Source: Hymenobacter metallilatus
GTDB lineage: Bacteria > Bacteroidota > Bacteroidia > Cytophagales > Hymenobacteraceae
Length of the DNA stretch: 64,000 nt
Reading direction: 5' to 3'
Assembly (NCBI RefSeq): GCF_003944705.1
Contig: NZ_RWIS01000007.1
Location: 186,001 to 250,000, forward strand
Under the pieces are notes generated by a model that ran no database searches, was not told the origin of the DNA, and saw only the letters and a list, made by a program, of their open reading frames with translations. Shown in pieces: positions 47,726-56,871 of the stretch. Both the position numbers and the translations under genes were made by a program. Positions within the stretch are counted from its first letter, which is position 1. Each line of letters begins with the position of its first letter.

Positions 47726-49632
47726 TACTGATACCGCACGATGCCGGGCTGGCCGAAGCTGAAGTCGGAGAAGTCATAGTAGGCGCGGGCATTTTCGAAG
47801 ATGCGGATACCGTTGGGCGAGGTCATACCCCGGGGGTAGAAACCAAACGTAATCTGGAAGGTGCGCAGGGCGGCGTACTCGTTGCGGAAGCGTAGGCCCA
47901 GCCCAAAGCCTGTGTAGGGTGCCTCAGAAAAGGGTAGGGTGCGGTTGAGAGTGCGCGCGTTTAGCCAGGCCACATCAGCAAAGGCCAGGGCTGCCATCCG
48001 GAAGCCCAGAAAGGAAACCGGCGTGAACATGGTTACCTCGTAGTTGAGCGTAACGCGGCTGGTGCCGGTGAGCAGCCCGTCGGGCTGAAAACCGCGCAGG
48101 CCCCGCTCCCCATCAATAGCCAGGGGTTGCTCGCCGGGGCGGCGGTTGAGGCCGATGCTGTTGCGCTGCCACAGAAAATGCCGCCATTGGTAGTTGCCGG
48201 TGTGGTAGAGGCGCGTAAAGTACAGCAGCTCCCCATTGATAATGCCCTGCTGCCAGTCGTTGTCGCGCCCCCGCAGAAACGAGCCAAACTCCCCGTTCAG
48301 GTACAGGTAGCCCCGCTGCGGGTGGTAGCCGGCGTAGGCCAGGCGGAAGCCGTAGTAGCGGCGGTTATCGGCCTCATTGAACTCGTAGCCGGTGGTAAGG
48401 CTGGCCAGGGTGCCCGTCGGAATATCCTCGGTGCGGCCAAAGCCAAACAGGTACTTATCCTTATAGTAGCGCCGTACGCTGTAGCCAATTGTACCCAGAA
48501 ACAAATCGGCACTCTGATAGTCGTCGGTAGGCTTCTTGCTGAAACTGCTCCGGATAACGCGCCCCGACACAATCATGCGGCCGGGGTTTTCGTAACCCAA
48601 ATCATAGCTTTTCAGCCGTAGCGCCCGGCCCACCCAGGCATCCTGCACATTGTAGCGCAGCTGCCGGAAAATGTAGGGGTACTCCTCCGATCCGTCTCCG
48701 TCAATGGCCACCAGCCGGTCGAAATAGTCGTAACTGATGGCGCCGGCGTAGCGGGTGTTCACCGAGTAAAAGTCGCGGGTAAACCGTACGCCGGCCTCCC
48801 GGTTGCGGGTTTCGTTGAGGTAGCGGGCCTGCCCGTACACAAAGTTGCGGAACGGCACCAGGTAGCTGCCCAGGTAGCGCCACGACTGCGCCTGCGGACC
48901 TTCGTCGCGGCGGCCGTACTCCAGGCGGTTACGAAACTGGTGGCCCTGGCCCAGGAAGTTCACGTCGCGCAGGCCAATTACCCCGGCCTGCACGTCGCGC
49001 AGCTGAATGGAGCCGCTGATGCTGAAAATATCCTTGGTTACCACCTGAATGTCCACGCTGTCGGCGGTGGTAGTGCGCTCATTCACGTACACGCGGGCAT
49101 CGAGCAGCTCGGCGGTCTGGCGCAGCAGACGCTCCGATTCGGCCAAGGCCTGAGGCTCCAGTTCCTGGCCCTCCCGGAACAACAGCACCTGCCGCACCCG
49201 TGCCTTGGTGGTTTTGATGTGTAGGGTGTTGCCGGCTTTTTCCAGGATGTTGCGCGGCACCCGGGTGGTATCGGTAATGCTGAAGCCAAACGCATCAAGT
49301 GTACGAATGCTGATGCGGCGTACCACCTTATAGTTGTGCTTATCGAACTGCCGGTCCAGCAGGGTAACATCCAGCCCGGCCCGGTCTTCGCGGCGCTCCG
49401 TAAAATTGAACAGGGCTGAGGCCGCTTTGCCGGCAATGGTTTTGCGCTTGGTATACGCTTTCAGCCCATTCAGCACCCGTTCCTGATCAAAGCGGCGGCG
49501 CAGGGAGTCGGGGCGGGTGCGGGCCAGGTGGGTGGTATCAGGGGGAGGTATAGCCGGGGTCTGGGCCGCTGCCGTTGCCGCGCAGGTCCACCACCACAGA
49601 ACTCCACTAAGCCACAACAGGTACTTCATCAT
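47725..49632 (-). CDS. BamA/TamA-like outer-membrane protein
   Basis: 635 residues from ATG 49632. A signal peptide is followed by a short POTRA-like region (about 100-200: VVRRISIRTLDAFGFSITDT ... VRQVLLFREGQELEPQALAESERLLRQ) and then a long beta-barrel of Tyr/Gly/Arg-rich strands with ERGLRGFQPDGLLTG, the RGF-like loop of Omp85 proteins, ending GQPGIVRYQ. It lacks a classical terminal Phe. It may belong to the Omp85/BamA superfamily without being the essential BamA, as it has only one or two POTRA domains. Function unproven. Confidence 0.78.
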   Translation of the reverse strand: MMKYLLWLSGVLWWWTCAATAAAQTPAIPPPDTTHLARTRPDSLRRRFDQERVLNGLKAYTKRKTIAGKAASALFNFTERREDRAGLDVTLLDRQFDKHNYKVVRRISIRTLDAFGFSITDTTRVPRNILEKAGNTLHIKTTKARVRQVLLFREGQELEPQALAESERLLRQTAELLDARVYVNERTTTADSVDIQVVTKDIFSISGSIQLRDVQAGVIGLRDVNFLGQGHQFRNRLEYGRRDEGPQAQSWRYLGSYLVPFRNFVYGQARYLNETRNREAGVRFTRDFYSVNTRYAGAISYDYFDRLVAIDGDGSEEYPYIFRQLRYNVQDAWVGRALRLKSYDLGYENPGRMIVSGRVIRSSFSKKPTDDYQSADLFLGTIGYSVRRYYKDKYLFGFGRTEDIPTGTLASLTTGYEFNEADNRRYYGFRLAYAGYHPQRGYLYLNGEFGSFLRGRDNDWQQGIINGELLYFTRLYHTGNYQWRHFLWQRNSIGLNRRPGEQPLAIDGERGLRGFQPDGLLTGTSRVTLNYEVTMFTPVSFLGFRMAALAFADVAWLNARTLNRTLPFSEAPYTGFGLGLRFRNEYAALRTFQITFGFYPRGMTSPNGIRIFENARAYYDFSDFSFGQPGIVRYQ

Positions 49633-49844
49633 GCAGGCAACACCAGGTCTGGCAAGATACAACCACCGGGCCGCAAGCTGCAAGCAACCAGCCACCACTT
49701 GCCGCCCGGTGGTGGCGGCTACGGTGGGCAGAGCGGCCGGGTAAGTAAACCTTCTGAATTCGGGAACAATTCTAATAAAATTAGCCTTGTAAGATGTTGC
49801 GTCATGAGGCGTAAACTTCTATTTTTAAGCCGAGAAAGCACCCT

Positions 49845-51113
49845 ATGAACGACCAGCGCATTCAGGAGAAGCTAAGTATTTTGGCCGATGCCGCCAAGTA
49901 CGATGTATCGTGCTCCAGCAGCGGCGGCAAGCGCAAAAACGAGGATAAAGGACTGGGCAATGCCGAGGGTATGGGTATTTGCCACAGCTATACTGAGGAT
50001 GGTCGTTGCGTGAGCTTGCTCAAAATACTGCTCACCAATCACTGCATCTTCGACTGCGCCTACTGTGTGTCGCGCCGCTCCAACGACGTGAAGCGGGCCG
50101 CTTTTACCGTGGATGAAGTGGTGGAGCTGACCATGAACTTTTACCGCCGCAACTATATCGAGGGCCTGTTTTTGAGCAGCGGCATTTTCTCTTCGCCCGA
50201 CTACACCATGGAGCGGCTGGTGCGCATCATCCGAAAGCTGCGTACCGAGCACCGATTCAATGGCTACATCCACGTGAAGGCCATTCCGGGCGCGTCGGAG
50301 GAGCTGATCCAGGAGGCCGGCCTCTATGCCGACCGGTTGAGCGTGAACATCGAACTGCCTTCAGAAATGGCCCTGACTACGCTGGCTCCCGAGAAGAACT
50401 ACGAGGAAATTCTGACCCCGATGGCGCAGATTCGGGACGGTATCATTCAGAATAAGGAAGAAAAAGCCCTGTTCAAGAAAGTGCCGCCGTTTGCCACCGC
50501 CGGCCAGAGCACCCAGCTTATCGTGGGCGCGTCCCAGGAAAACGACCTGCAGATCATCAACCTCAGCGACTCGCTATACAAAGGCTACGGCCTGAAGCGG
50601 GTGTACTACTCCGGCTACATCCCGATTACCGACGATGCCCGCCTGCCCCAGGTGACGCATCCGCCCCTGATCCGGGAGCACCGCCTCTACCAGACTGACT
50701 GGCTGATGCGCTTCTACGGCTTTCAGGCCGACGAAATTCTGGACCCGGCGCATCCGTTCCTGGACCTGGAAATTGACCCCAAGCTGGCCTGGGCCCTGCG
50801 CAACCGCCAGGTGTTTCCGGTGGATATTAACACCGCCGACTACGAGATGATTCTGCGGATTCCGGGAGTGGGGGCGCGCTCGGCCAAGCGTATTGTAGCC
50901 GCTCGCCGCTTCGGGCCGCTCAGCCTCGACCACCTGCACAAGTTTGGGGTAGTGCTCAAGCGGGCCAAGTTTTTCCTGACCTGCCGGGGGCAGGCCCTGG
51001 AGAAGCGCGACTACGACGAGCAGACCATCCGCCGCCAGATTCTGTTTGGTTCGGGCTCTGTCCGTTCTGCTCTGGTTACTCAACAGTTAGATCTTTTCGC
51101 CCAAGCCTCATAA
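49845..51113 (+). CDS. Putative DNA modification/repair radical SAM protein
   Basis: 422 residues. Radical SAM cluster CX3CX2C at Cys67, Cys71, Cys74 in NHCIFDCAYC, followed by an SPASM-free TIM-barrel core (GLFLSSGIFSSPDYTMERLVRIIRKLR) and a C-terminal helix-hairpin-helix region (VDINTADYEMILRIPGVGARSAKRIVAARRFGPL) suggesting DNA binding. It matches the protein group annotated as putative DNA modification/repair radical SAM, found next to a DUF4130 protein and often linked with uracil-DNA glycosylase. The partner is here at 51524; no glycosylase is in the window. Enzymatic product unknown. Confidence 0.92.
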   Translation: MNDQRIQEKLSILADAAKYDVSCSSSGGKRKNEDKGLGNAEGMGICHSYTEDGRCVSLLKILLTNHCIFDCAYCVSRRSNDVKRAAFTVDEVVELTMNFYRRNYIEGLFLSSGIFSSPDYTMERLVRIIRKLRTEHRFNGYIHVKAIPGASEELIQEAGLYADRLSVNIELPSEMALTTLAPEKNYEEILTPMAQIRDGIIQNKEEKALFKKVPPFATAGQSTQLIVGASQENDLQIINLSDSLYKGYGLKRVYYSGYIPITDDARLPQVTHPPLIREHRLYQTDWLMRFYGFQADEILDPAHPFLDLEIDPKLAWALRNRQVFPVDINTADYEMILRIPGVGARSAKRIVAARRFGPLSLDHLHKFGVVLKRAKFFLTCRGQALEKRDYDEQTIRRQILFGSGSVRSALVTQQLDLFAQAS

Positions 51114-51118
51114 ACGAG

Positions 51119-51210
51119 TTGTTAGTTGCTGGTTGTTAGTTGTTAGTAAGAATCTTTTCACTGCTAAAAACCTGTAACTGATAACCAGCAACCAGTAACT
51201 AGAAACTCAA
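51119..51210. repeat. Palindromic intergenic element (family C)
   Basis: Left GTTGTTAGTTGCTGGTTGTT and AGTTGTTAGT; right CTGTAACTGATAACCAGCAA then CCAGTAACTAGAAACTCAAC. Quasi-repeats of ~7 bases (GTTAGTTG / CAACTAAC type) similar to the pheT leader. The right end is 5 bases before the next ATG. Confidence 0.72.
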
Positions 51211-51215
51211 CTACC

Positions 51216-51404
51216 ATGACTGTTTCTCACCGCGCCGCCGACGCGCCGGCCACTGCTGCTGGCACTAGCCTTCCTCAGTCTATAAAAGTGGCCCGGGTGG
51301 CCTGCTGCTGCAAGCTCTCGGATTTGCTGCCCCTGGTGCAGCAAATGCACCGCGAAACGGCCCGCACCTCTGCTAAAAGGGCGCAGTCATCGGAAGCTGC
51401 CTGA
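51216..51404 (+). CDS. Small hypothetical protein between the repair pair
   Basis: 62 residues, ATG 51216. It has a Cys cluster (ARVACCCKLSDLLPLVQQMH) and little else. It falls between the radical SAM gene and its DUF4130 partner, where most genomes have none or an unrelated gene. It could be a real small gene or chance. No signal or membrane segment. Confidence 0.4.
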   Translation: MTVSHRAADAPATAAGTSLPQSIKVARVACCCKLSDLLPLVQQMHRETARTSAKRAQSSEAA

Positions 51405-51523
51405 GTCACCACGGTTTCGTCGCTCCGGGCCGGTGTACCGGTAGGAGGGCGTCAGTATGCGAGATGCTTCGGCTGCCCCGCTGCCTGGCGGTGTAAGAGC
51501 TCTTATGCAAAATCAATTTACGC

Positions 51524-52468
51524 ATGGCTATTTCTCGTTTTTCGGCTTCCTCGGTGCCAGTGGTGGCTGCTGCCCCGGCGGCCCGGCGGGTGGTACCCGC
51601 GCTTAGCAATGTCCCCCTCGATTATGCCTATGACGGCACATTTGAGGGCTTGCTGACGGTACTCTTTACGGTGTACGACCGGAAGGCGGCTCCGAACAGC
51701 ATCCAGCCAACCGGGGCAGTGCAGGGCGGGCTGTTTGTGCAGCCTGTAGAGGTGGAAACCAACGAAGCCGCCGCCGCCCGGGTGTGGAAGGGCCTGTTAC
51801 AGTATATGGATGCGGAGGCCCGAACCCGGCTGTTCCATACCTTTTTAAGCGAGCAGCCCGACCGGGAGCTGGTTATTTTCCGCTACGCCGACCTGGCCAT
51901 GCGCGCCGGCCGCGACATCTCGGAGCATTACGCCGACGACAACGTGCGCCGGGTGCAGCGCCTGGCCCAGCAGATGTACCGCGAAAAGCACCGCATGGAG
52001 GCTTTTGTGCGCTTCGAGAAAACCCAGGATGGGCTGTTTCACGCCACCATTGAGCCGGATTTCGATGTGCTGCCGCTTATTGCCGCTCACTTCACCAAAC
52101 GCTACGCCGACCAGCGCTGGCTGATATATGACCGGCGCCGGCATTACGGCCTGTATTACGATTTGCACCGCACCGACATTGTGCAGTTCGACGGCGGTGC
52201 CATGCCCCAGCGCAGCACGGCCGTATCGGCTACGGTGTTGGATGAGCGGGAGCCGCTGTACAAGCTGCTCTGGCAGGCGTATTTCGACCATGTGAACATT
52301 CCGGAGCGCAAGAATATGAAGCTGCACCGCCGCCACATGCCGCTACGCTACTGGAAGTATCTGAGCGAAAAGCAACCCCGGGAGCAACGCTTTGAGCCCA
52401 TCCGCAACAAGCGCCCCGTGCAGCCCGGTGGCCCGGCCCTGGGAGCCGGTGCGGCAGTAACGGAGTAG
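51524..52468 (+). CDS. DUF4130 putative DNA metabolism protein, partner of radical SAM protein
   Basis: 314 residues. The conserved features of the group linked to the repair radical SAM protein are visible: YDGTFEGLLTVLFTVYDRK near residue 35, then RAGRDISEHYADDNVRRVQRLAQQMYREKHRMEAFVRF, and EPDFDVLPLIAAHFTKRYADQRWLIYDRRRHYGLYYD. The C-terminal region (PLYKLLWQAYFDHVNIPERKNMKLHRRHMPLRYWKYLSEK) is basic and suits DNA contact. Residues 1-34 and the tail (GPALGAGAAVTE) are lineage-specific. Function unproven. Confidence 0.88.
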   Translation: MAISRFSASSVPVVAAAPAARRVVPALSNVPLDYAYDGTFEGLLTVLFTVYDRKAAPNSIQPTGAVQGGLFVQPVEVETNEAAAARVWKGLLQYMDAEARTRLFHTFLSEQPDRELVIFRYADLAMRAGRDISEHYADDNVRRVQRLAQQMYREKHRMEAFVRFEKTQDGLFHATIEPDFDVLPLIAAHFTKRYADQRWLIYDRRRHYGLYYDLHRTDIVQFDGGAMPQRSTAVSATVLDEREPLYKLLWQAYFDHVNIPERKNMKLHRRHMPLRYWKYLSEKQPREQRFEPIRNKRPVQPGGPALGAGAAVTE

Positions 52469-52514
52469 GAGAGCAGGAGGAAAGGCGTAATTTGCGCTCA
52501 TATCATCCTAACCT

Positions 52515-52650
52515 GTCATCCTGAGCATGTGGCGAATTAAGCCAGTGTCGAAAGACCTTGTTACGTCAGCACGAATTGCTAACCTAAGCATCGTTCAAAC
52601 GTGATAAGGTCCTTCGGCACTGGCTTAATTCGCCACATGCTCAGAATGAC
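52515..52650. repeat. Family A palindrome, copy A8
   Basis: Ends GTCATCCTGAGC and GCTCAGAATGAC. Variable segment ATGTGGCGAATTAAGCCAGT in the left arm pairs with ACTGGCTTAATTCGCCACAT in the right arm. Inner words AAGACCTTGTTACG and CGTGATAAGGTCCTTCG. It ends 22 bases before the rfbD ATG. Confidence 0.92.
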
Positions 52651-52672
52651 AAGCGTCTTAATTTCTCTCTGT

Positions 52673-53539
52673 ATGAGCTCGAGCATTCTCGTTTTTGGTG
52701 GCGCCGGTCAGCTGGGCCAGTGTCTGCAGTACGTGGCAACGCAACGCGGAATCTCCAACATCGTGTTTCTGCCCGAAGAGCAGGCTAACATTCTCAACAC
52801 GGAGACACTGCGGGCGGTTTTTGCTCAGCACCGGCCGGCCTACATCATTAACTGCGCCGCCTACACGGCCGTGGATAAGGCCGAGGATGAGGTGGACATT
52901 GCCCGCCGCGTAAACCGGGACGGGGTAGAGAATCTGGCCCGCCTGTGCGGGGAGTTCCACACCACGCTACTGCACGTTTCCACCGATTTCGTGTTTGCCG
53001 GCACCGGCAACCAGCCCCTCACCGAAACCGACCCGGCCGAGCCCATCAGCGTGTACGGCCTTACCAAACTGGAGGGTGAGCAGGTAATTCTGCCGCATAC
53101 CAGCCAGTATTTCATCCTGCGCACCAGCTGGCTGTACTCGGAGTACGCCAACAACTTCGTGAAAACGATGCTGCGTTTCGGCAAGGAGCGGGAAGAAATG
53201 CGCGTGATTTGGGACCAGCTGGGCACGCCCACCTACGCCATCGACCTGGCTGGGGCTCTGCTCCACATCATCCAGACGGGCAGCACCGAATACGGCATCT
53301 ACCACTACAGCAACGAGGGCGTTACCTCCTGGTACGATTTCGCGGTGGCTGTTTTCGAGCTGGGCGGCCTGCCTACCCGCACCGTGCCCATCCGCACCGC
53401 CGAGTACCCCACCAAAGCCAACCGCCCCGCCTTCTCGGTGATGGACAAAACCAAAGCGAAAACCACGCTGGGCCTTACCATTCCGCACTGGCGCGAAAGC
53501 CTGAAAGTGTGCATGGCGCGGCTGGGGGAGCAATGCTAA
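52673..53539 (+). CDS. rfbD: dTDP-4-dehydrorhamnose reductase
   Basis: Last step of dTDP-L-rhamnose synthesis for surface polysaccharide. 288 residues from ATG 52673 (MSSSILVFGGAGQLGQCLQ), an SDR-fold protein with the glycine-rich GGAGQLGQ, NCAAYTAVDKAE, STDFVFAGTG, active site YGLTKLEG (YxxxK), and RTSWLYSEYANNFVKTMLR. No other rml genes are in the window. A longer frame to 52601 passes through the palindrome and is rejected. The next gene starts 6 bases after its stop and may be cotranscribed. Confidence 0.93.
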   Translation: MSSSILVFGGAGQLGQCLQYVATQRGISNIVFLPEEQANILNTETLRAVFAQHRPAYIINCAAYTAVDKAEDEVDIARRVNRDGVENLARLCGEFHTTLLHVSTDFVFAGTGNQPLTETDPAEPISVYGLTKLEGEQVILPHTSQYFILRTSWLYSEYANNFVKTMLRFGKEREEMRVIWDQLGTPTYAIDLAGALLHIIQTGSTEYGIYHYSNEGVTSWYDFAVAVFELGGLPTRTVPIRTAEYPTKANRPAFSVMDKTKAKTTLGLTIPHWRESLKVCMARLGEQC

Positions 53540-53545
53540 GTCCCA

Positions 53546-54172
53546 ATGCCGGAACTGTACCAAGGCCGTCGGATTATCTGGGAGAGTAAGGCCCGCCAAT
53601 TCTGGCGTATAGGTGGGTGCTTCCTACTTGTGGGAGTGGCAGTCTGGATGCTAGAGCAACACACTTCCCTGGAATTCTGGTTGTGCGTTGTCTTGTTTGG
53701 CAGTGGAGGAGCTTTCAGTGTCTACCAGTTACTTACTCCCATGAATCTGTTCGTAGACCCAAATAGTAAGCGGGGGCACACTATCCGGAAAGAGCTGGAC
53801 AATGCGTTGCTGGAGCGGATAAGCGTGTATGAAGACGGTTTGCTGGTACGGGAAAATCCAGACCTGCCAGCGCGTCGTTTTGCGTGGCGAAACCTGACGG
53901 CGGCTTTTGGCTACAAAGTAGACGTTTATACCACCGACGAAATCTGTCTTGACCTGTTTTGGGCAGATGCGCCGCGCCTGACGCTTTCCGAGTCGACGCC
54001 GCAGTGGCTTGCTGTGCTGACGGAGCTGCAGAAGCAAGTGCCGACAGTGCCTCCCAGCTGGTACGCGGATATTTCCGTTCCGGCTTTCGAAACGAAGCTG
54101 ACCCTCTTATTCGAAAAAGATGGCCTGAGTCTTCCGGAAGCCGAGCTGCTATACTACGCTAGCAAGGGTTAG
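53546..54172 (+). CDS. Hypothetical membrane protein downstream of rfbD
   Basis: 208 residues with two transmembrane helices (about 20-37 and 43-62), then a soluble domain: KRGHTIRKELDNALLERISVYEDGLLVRENPDLPARRFAWRNLTAAFGYKVDVYTTDEICLDLFW, ending YYASKG. This resembles PH-like or photosystem-like cytoplasmic domains seen in uncharacterised Bacteroidota proteins. It is 6 bases from rfbD, so likely in its operon. The stop overlaps the convergent MFS stop by 4 bases. Confidence 0.7.
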   Translation: MPELYQGRRIIWESKARQFWRIGGCFLLVGVAVWMLEQHTSLEFWLCVVLFGSGGAFSVYQLLTPMNLFVDPNSKRGHTIRKELDNALLERISVYEDGLLVRENPDLPARRFAWRNLTAAFGYKVDVYTTDEICLDLFWADAPRLTLSESTPQWLAVLTELQKQVPTVPPSWYADISVPAFETKLTLLFEKDGLSLPEAELLYYASKG

Positions 54173-55392
54173 GCTACTGCCGAGCCCGGCCGCCCATAAA
54201 ACCGATTCGCCAGATACGCCAGTATCACCAAGCCCAGGCCCACGGCACACACGCCGGGCCACTGGAAATGGTCCCAGGCAAGGCCGCCGAGGAAGGAGCC
54301 GGCGGAGGCCCCGATGAAGCAGGCCGTCATATACACAGTGTTGAGGCGGCTGCGGGCTTCGGGACGGAGGCTGAAAATGCGCGTCTGGTTGGAAATATGC
54401 GTCATCTGCTGGCCCACATCCAGCACCACCACCCCGGCAATGAGCCCAATTAGGTAGGTGCCGCCGAAGCCCAGCAGCACGTAAGCCCCCAGAAACAGCA
54501 GAATCCCCAGGTTCAGGGCGTAGTCGGCCCCTTTGCGGTCGGCCGATTTGCCGGCGAAGGAAGCGGCAAAGGCTCCGCTGGCCCCAATAAGGCCGAACAG
54601 GCCCGCCACCTCGGCCCCATAGCGGTAAGCGGGGCTTTCCAGGAAGAACACCAGCGTGGTCCAGAAGGCGCTGAAGCCCCCAAACATGCAGGCCCCCACC
54701 AGGGCCGAGCGGCGCAGCACCGGCAGCTCCCGCACCAGCGTGCCCAGGGAGCGGAGCAGGCTGCCGTAGCTACCTACAAACTGGGTCTGGTTGTGCGGTA
54801 GCCTGCGGGCCAGCACGGCGGTGAGCAGCACCATGAGGCCTGCACCCACCCAATACATAGTGCGCCACCCAAAATGGGCCCCCACGTATCCGCTCACCGT
54901 GCGGGAAAGGAGCACGCCAATCAGCAAGCCGCTCATCACTTTGCCCACCACTTGTCCCCGCTGCTCATCCGAGGCCAGAGACGCCGCCATGGGAATAAGC
55001 AGCTGCGGCACCGCCGAAAACAGCCCAATCAGCAGGCTAGCTGCGGCCAGCAAGGCGAAAGAGGGCGCAATGGCTGCCCCTGCCATGCACACGGCCGAAC
55101 ACAGCAGCAGCCCTAGCGTCAGGCTTTTTCGTTCCCGTTTGTCGCCCAGAGGTACTACCAGCAGCAGGCCCAGCGTGTAGCCCACCTGCGTAATAGTAGC
55201 TACCAGACTGGCCCGGCTTTCCGACAGCCCAAACGTGCGCCCGATTTCGGCCAGCAGTGGCTGGTTGTAATAGATATTGGCTACTACCAGCCCGCAGGTC
55301 AGGGCCATCAGCCACACCAGGCCGGGAGCCATTCGGGTAGCTGGGGCCGGGGCTAGGGGGCGTGTTTCGAGCTCAACAGCAGATTCTCTCAT
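54169..55392 (-). CDS. MFS transporter
   Basis: 407 residues from ATG 55392. Twelve predicted helices with the MFS motif A in GYTLGLLLVVPLGDKRERKSL (loop 2-3) and a second copy between helices 8 and 9 (SFAGKSADRKGADYALN). N-terminal region (NIYYNQPLLAEIGRTFGLSESRASLV) resembles drug-export transporters of the YnfM/Bcr type. Likely an H+-driven exporter; substrate unknown. The longer frame to 55461 lacks conserved sequence. Confidence 0.88.
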   Translation of the reverse strand: MRESAVELETRPLAPAPATRMAPGLVWLMALTCGLVVANIYYNQPLLAEIGRTFGLSESRASLVATITQVGYTLGLLLVVPLGDKRERKSLTLGLLLCSAVCMAGAAIAPSFALLAAASLLIGLFSAVPQLLIPMAASLASDEQRGQVVGKVMSGLLIGVLLSRTVSGYVGAHFGWRTMYWVGAGLMVLLTAVLARRLPHNQTQFVGSYGSLLRSLGTLVRELPVLRRSALVGACMFGGFSAFWTTLVFFLESPAYRYGAEVAGLFGLIGASGAFAASFAGKSADRKGADYALNLGILLFLGAYVLLGFGGTYLIGLIAGVVVLDVGQQMTHISNQTRIFSLRPEARSRLNTVYMTACFIGASAGSFLGGLAWDHFQWPGVCAVGLGLVILAYLANRFYGRPGSAVA

Positions 55393-55544
55393 GAAAAGCA
55401 AAAACCGCCGTACGGAGCGTGCGGCGGTGCGTGGGTGAGCAGCCAAAACCACTAAATGCACCGGAAGGTTGCGGCTGGCCCACAGATTGCCCTGGCCGGA
55501 CGTGTTGGGTAGCGTGATAATGTAGTGTGCTAATGCAGTAAGGA

Positions 55545-55731
55545 GCGTAATGCTGAGCGTAGCCAGAGGTGGAGTCGAAGCCGAATCATTCTGCCGGCGT
55601 AATGACTGTCATGCTGAGCTTGTCGAAGCGTTTTTACCGGGAGTATGTATTTAGCATTGCAACAAAGCGGTAAAGATGCTTCGACTACGGCTGCGCACCC
55701 TGGCTTGAGGCGCCACATGCTCAGCAGAACG
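55545..55731. repeat. Mixed/chimeric family A element, A9
   Basis: Contains GTAATGCTGAGCGTAGCC (55545 on), then GTCATGCTGAGCTTGTCGAA with GCGTTTTTACC (55608 on), the partner GGTAAAGATGCTTCGACTAC, then CGCCACATGCTCAGCAGAAC as in A8's right arm. So parts of different subtypes are joined. It fills the centre of the 396-base gap between the MFS and AraC genes; the rest shows no gene or clear signal. Confidence 0.65.
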
Positions 55732-55788
55732 TTCTTTTATACCCTCGCGCCCTTATGCCCTCACACCCTCCAACCCTCATACTCCGGA

Positions 55789-56709
55789 TTACCCCAGTAG
55801 CTGCCGTTTGTACATACCGGGGGTGATGCCTTCGTATTGCTTAAACAGCTTCTGGAAATACGCGGTGTTGTTGAAGCCGGCCCGAAAACATACGTCGGCT
55901 ACCTTGGAAAGCGGGTTGCGGAGCATACGTTTGGCTTCCTGCAGGCGCTCCTGAATGATAAACTCCACCGGGGTGAGGCCCAGTTCCCGCTTAAATACCC
56001 GGAAAAAGGTGGCTTTGCTCATGCAGGCCAGCTCGGCTAGCTTTTCCACGGTAATCTGCTCGGTAAGGTGCTGCTTGATGTACTGCACCACCGCCGCGAA
56101 CCGGTGGGAGGTGGCGTGCTGCTGGTAGTTGTGGAACAGCAGCTGCCGGGCCTGGGTCTGCATCAGGCGCACCAGCATTTCCTGAATGGTGAAGCCCGCC
56201 AGCACATCTTTCACCCGGCCGGTGTCGCGGGAGAGCTGCACGAGGCGCTCCAGGGCACTGGTTAGCTCGGGCGTGTTCTGGAAGTGGGCGTGGTCCTGCA
56301 TATCCAGCTGCCAGGGCAGGGAGGCTTCGGCCCTGGGGTACTCCTCGTTGAGTAAATCCACCGTTTGCCGGATAGTATCGGTGGGAATGGCCACGGCCAA
56401 GCATTGGGTGGGGTGCTGCTCATTGGCTTCCGGAAAGTCAATCACCATGGTTTCGTTTTCACCCACCACCACCGATTCGCCGGGCAGATACTCGAAGGCC
56501 GCCCGCCCTGGCAGGTGCATCACCTTTTTGCCCTGTAACATGGTAGTAAGTACCACGTGGCCCATGTTGAGCGGTACCTGGTGAGCCGTGCGGTGCGTTT
56601 CAAACACGTTCAGCTCAAAGGCTTCCAGTGTGTACACCGTACGGTTCTCAACCAGGGTGGTGAGCTGCTCGGGCTGGCGCAACGCAACGGGAGAAGGTAG
56701 GCAAGGCAT
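55789..56709 (-). CDS. AraC-family transcriptional regulator
   Basis: 306 residues from ATG 56709 (a TTG 12 bases earlier is possible). N-terminal cupin-like sensory half (VPLNMGHVVLTTMLQGKKVMHLPGRAAFEYLPGESVVVGENETMVI), C-terminal tandem HTH domain: HLTEQITVEKLAELACMSKATFFRVFKRELGLTPVEFIIQERLQEAKRMLRNPLSKVADVCFRAGFNNTAYFQKLFKQYEGITPGMYKR. It is divergent from aldehyde dehydrogenase with the direct repeat TTGCGAC in between and is probably its activator in response to an alcohol or aldehyde. This pairing occurs in other bacteria. Confidence 0.9.
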   Translation of the reverse strand: MPCLPSPVALRQPEQLTTLVENRTVYTLEAFELNVFETHRTAHQVPLNMGHVVLTTMLQGKKVMHLPGRAAFEYLPGESVVVGENETMVIDFPEANEQHPTQCLAVAIPTDTIRQTVDLLNEEYPRAEASLPWQLDMQDHAHFQNTPELTSALERLVQLSRDTGRVKDVLAGFTIQEMLVRLMQTQARQLLFHNYQQHATSHRFAAVVQYIKQHLTEQITVEKLAELACMSKATFFRVFKRELGLTPVEFIIQERLQEAKRMLRNPLSKVADVCFRAGFNNTAYFQKLFKQYEGITPGMYKRQLLG

Positions 56710-56871
56710 ACGCGGGAACAATACAGGATGACCGCAAAACAGATGTGACTGCCCGGATGAGCGCCGGGGGAAAGCTAGAAACTGTTCAGGTAGCAGTCAA
56801 TAGCCTGGTAGTAAGTGCAACCAACGGCGGAAGCCATTAGTTGCTGAAAGTAGTAAGTGAGTACTTACAAG

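Noticed and set aside
52500..52672. Possible peptide encoded over palindrome A8
   Set aside because: The frame is read through the repeat into rfbD; the repeat is shared with non-coding gaps.
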